A stretch of 33,265 nt of DNA from CAZRVH01 sp964608325 (GTDB lineage: Bacteria > Patescibacteriota > Gracilibacteria > Peribacterales > Peribacteraceae). The stretch is from the NCBI GenBank assembly GCA_964608325.1, contig CAZSMX010000009.1, positions 1 to 33,265 of the forward strand, read 5' to 3'. The notes under the pieces are model-generated. The model was not told where the DNA came from. It saw only the letters and a list, made by a program, of their open reading frames with translations, and did no database searches. How positions within the stretch are numbered: position 1 is the first letter of the stretch; each line of letters opens with the position of its first letter. The position numbers and the translations under genes were made by a program. This document shows positions 31,684 through 33,265 of the stretch, in pieces.

Positions 31684-32439
31684 TTAGATATTCACGATCA
31701 AGGGCAACTCCGGCGCGAAGAACATGACGAGGATGGCGCTGAGGATAAGGAACGGACCGAAGGCGATGCGCGCGCCTATGGTTTCTTTTTTGCGGATGAG
31801 GAGGAAGACGCCCCACAGCGCGCCGAGCATGTACGCGAAGAGAATGCACCAGATCATCTCGCTTAGGTAGCCGAGAACGAGCCCGATAGCCCCCGCAAGG
31901 AACACGTCACCGCTGCCCACCCACCGCCCGCGGCTCAGAATCCACTGAATGCCGAAAAAGGCCAGGCCCGCCACGGGTGCGAAGAGAGGAAACTGCCCGT
32001 GCGTCAGGTGGAAGAGCAGTCCGAAAATCGCCGCGATGCCCGTCAGGAGATCGGGGATGAGCTGGGTGCGGATGTCGGTCACCGCGATGAGAAGCATGGC
32101 CCACAGGGCAATGGAGAGGCACAGCGCGGGGATCCACAGGAAGCTCGCGATGGATAACGCCATGATGAACAGGAGCGCGGAAAAGAGTTCAACCAGCGGA
32201 TACTGCAGCGAGATCTTCTGACCGCACCCGCGGCACTTTCCCATCTGTAGGATGAAGCTGACGATGGGGATCAGTTCCAGCGGCACCAGCACCTTCTTAC
32301 AATGCGGGCAGTGCGAGCGTCCGCTGACGGACGTGCCGTGGGGCAAACGGAAGATGAGCACGTTTCCGAAACTGCCGAGCACGAGCCCGAGCACCGCGAA
32401 GACGACGAGGGAGACGAGGGGGTCCGTGGTGTAGAACAT
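31684..32439 (-). CDS. pilD: type IV prepilin peptidase/methyltransferase PilD
   Basis: PilD cuts the leader of type IV prepilins and methylates the new N-terminus. The 251-residue membrane protein carries the zinc tetracysteine CPHC...CRGC (Cys44, 47, 69, 72) in the cytoplasmic loop. The two catalytic aspartates are Asp122 in AVTDIRTQLIPD and Asp178 in GSGDVF. About seven hydrophobic helices follow. It should process the five pilin-like proteins encoded at 19446-23962. It is unlinked to the pil operon here, lying after a tiny membrane protein gene. Confidence 0.95.
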   Translation of the reverse strand: MFYTTDPLVSLVVFAVLGLVLGSFGNVLIFRLPHGTSVSGRSHCPHCKKVLVPLELIPIVSFILQMGKCRGCGQKISLQYPLVELFSALLFIMALSIASFLWIPALCLSIALWAMLLIAVTDIRTQLIPDLLTGIAAIFGLLFHLTHGQFPLFAPVAGLAFFGIQWILSRGRWVGSGDVFLAGAIGLVLGYLSEMIWCILFAYMLGALWGVFLLIRKKETIGARIAFGPFLILSAILVMFFAPELPLIVNI

Positions 32440-32483
32440 GCCCTCAGCTTATCCGACTTCGTCTTGAAAGACTACGCCGGGAC

Positions 32484-32663
32484 TTACGCCTTCTTGCTCT
32501 TCCAATAGGAAACGATCGACGCGCGAACACTCTTGAGGCAGAGCGGCGAGAGGATGACGACCAGGAAGAGAAGCGGTGAGAATTTCAGGATTTGAAACAA
32601 TGCCAACGCGACGAACGCGCCGACGACAGCCCCGAACAGCGGTGAGGAGGTGAGTTTGTGCAT
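32484..32663 (-). CDS. small hydrophobic protein, 59 residues
   Basis: I do not recognise this protein. It starts MHKLTSSPLFG and has two hydrophobic segments (AVVGAFVALALFQILKF and LLFLVVILSPLCL), ending in a basic tail WKSKKA. A two-helix inner-membrane protein is likely. The start at 32663 is supported by the extended -10 promoter ending 7 nt upstream; an in-frame ATG at 32672 overlaps that promoter. It precedes pilD by 44 bp on the same strand and may share its transcript. Confidence 0.65.
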   Translation of the reverse strand: MHKLTSSPLFGAVVGAFVALALFQILKFSPLLFLVVILSPLCLKSVRASIVSYWKSKKA

Positions 32664-32670
32664 TCCTCTC

Positions 32671-32699
32671 ATTGTAGCAGAAATTGTGACATAGGTTAA
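32671..32699 (-). promoter_or_regulatory. extended -10 promoter of the small membrane protein
   Basis: TTAACC (32694-32699), 17 nt ending in TGC, TACAAT (32671-32676). Its -35 box overlaps the edge of hairpin repeat copy C. Confidence 0.6.
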
Positions 32700-32769
32700 T
32701 AGCTTCATTAGCTTCCTTAGGATGATCAACTTGACTGACTATATCTACTAATGAAGCTAACGAAGCTAC
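32697..32769. repeat. inverted array of 9-nt units, copy C
   Basis: The left arm (32697-32720, ending GCTTCATTAGCTTCCTTAG) pairs with the right arm CTAATGAAGCTAACGAAGCT (from 32748), with about two mismatches over 21 bp and a 27-nt loop. The TAG stop of the gene at 32766 lies inside the right arm. Confidence 0.82.
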
Positions 32770-33179
32770 TTTCCTCGCATCAAACTGCTCTTATACTTCT
32801 CCGGCTCGAACGACGGAAGCCTTTCAACGGGACAAGGAAGATCCGCTTCAACGACTCCCGGCGGCAACTTCTGGTCGTACCCGAGCAGGATGAGATCCGG
32901 CTTCACCTCACGGACGGGTTTCAGGTAATCACCATCATCCGATCCCAACATCACGACGGCGTCGGGAAATTCTCTTTCGATGGCCGCCTTGCGTTCGTCC
33001 TGGGAGTGGACGGGCAGTTTCTTCTTGATCTTCTCCACCGTCGCATCGCGCGCGACGACGACACAGAGATCACCCCGCTTCTTTCCCTCGTTCAACACGA
33101 AGAGATGGCCGGGGTGGAGGAAGTCGAAGGTACCGAAAAGGAGGATTGTAGGGCGTGGGGCATGGGGCATGGGATTCAT
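32766..33179 (-). CDS. HxGH-motif nucleotidyltransferase (cytidylyltransferase-like)
   Basis: The protein of about 137 residues shows ILLFGTFDFLHPGHLFVLNE, the N-terminal HxGH nucleotide-binding motif of the cytidylyltransferase family, and VVVARDATVEKIKKKLP. VVMLGSDDGDYLKPVREVKP and LILLGYDQKLPPG follow, and the end, SSLMRGK, resembles the ISSTxIR motif. Relatives activate glycerol phosphate, sugar phosphates or FMN; the substrate here is not clear. ATG 33179 or 33170 is likely; a GTG at 33197 is also possible. The N-terminal MPHAPRP is encoded by a 7-nt-unit repeat arm, and the stop codon lies in a 9-nt-unit repeat, so both gene ends are made of repeat sequence. Confidence 0.85.
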   Translation of the reverse strand: MNPMPHAPRPTILLFGTFDFLHPGHLFVLNEGKKRGDLCVVVARDATVEKIKKKLPVHSQDERKAAIEREFPDAVVMLGSDDGDYLKPVREVKPDLILLGYDQKLPPGVVEADLPCPVERLPSFEPEKYKSSLMRGK

Positions 33180-33237
33180 TGGAAAATCAGGATACACGAA
33201 AAATACAACCTACGCCCGACGCCCTAATCCCCACCCC
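33148..33237. repeat. inverted array of 7-nt units at the 5' end of the nucleotidyltransferase gene
   Basis: The left arm (33148-33173, GTAGGGCGTGGGGCATGGGG) and right arm (33209-33237, CCTACGCCCGACGCCCTAAT) pair imperfectly (about 16 of 23). The right arm ends a few bases before a probable stop codon of the next gene at 33242. Confidence 0.7.
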
Positions 33238-33241
33238 CTCA

Positions 33242-33265
33242 TCACTGCGCCGCCGCGCTCGCGTT
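33242..33265 (-). CDS. possible C-terminal end of a gene running off the window
   Basis: On the minus strand the last bases read NASAAAQ and then TGA (33242-33244). This would be the end of an upstream minus-strand gene. The support is only its position next to a repeat arm, as at other gene ends here. Confidence 0.3.
   Translation of the reverse strand, partial: NASAAAQ

Overview
This window reads as a piece of a bacterial chromosome from a metagenome assembly. The best guess is a Candidate Phyla Radiation lineage of the Peregrinibacteria/Peribacteria type. The grounds are compact, tightly overlapping genes, a type IV pilus cluster, small SLH and Cys-rich surface proteins, and core genes in unusual neighbourhoods. 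TGA is used as a normal stop (murA, nusA and others), so the UGA-glycine code of Gracilibacteria does not apply. The lineage assignment is inference; no 16S rRNA gene is present.

Layout. 1-8861 is mostly one minus-strand series read right to left: tsaB, secA, a MTH1-like NUDIX hydrolase, a secreted SLH protein, holB (DNA polymerase III delta'), murA, a degenerate metallo-beta-lactamase-fold protein and tRNA-Arg(CCU). From 8880 the plus strand carries a family 2 glycosyltransferase (cut by an assembly gap), nusA with a clear terminator, and an exonuclease fused to a DinG-like helicase remnant. 13958-15909 (minus) holds a small Cys-rich membrane protein, a polyprenyl-phosphate sugar transferase and tRNA-Thr(UGU). 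The RNase P RNA gene and an orphan gene follow on the plus strand.

17063-28461 (minus) is the signalling and pilus region. In transcription order it has a stand-alone receiver protein, pilB, pilC with a very long N-terminal extension, a Ser-rich pseudopilin, three pseudopilins with overlapping genes (one carrying a beta-propeller-like domain), a major pilin with its own promoter and terminator, and a Cache-HAMP-PAS histidine kinase. The prepilin peptidase pilD lies apart at 31684-32439. recR, smpB, two unknown genes and a HxGH nucleotidyltransferase complete the right end. PilB powers assembly on the PilC platform, PilD processes the five pilin-like proteins, and the receiver may link assembly to phosphorelay signals.

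Three 100-N gaps are present. Two (in holB and secA) are flanked by identical 55-bp copies and are scaffolding artefacts; merging the copies restores both reading frames. The third, after the glycosyltransferase, is a real gap.

Most notable: (1) many genes have a -10 box only 6-9 nt before the start codon, suggesting widespread leaderless mRNAs; (2) intergenic spaces hold families of hairpins built from degenerate 7- or 9-nt units, often touching stop codons, one of them translated inside tsaB; (3) a promoter- and terminator-bounded small RNA at about 31565-31678 has mutually exclusive stems; (4) a DEDDh exonuclease is fused to a helicase domain that has lost its ATPase motifs; (5) PilC carries a triplicated motif in its cytoplasmic extension; (6) a pseudopilin carries a propeller-like domain.
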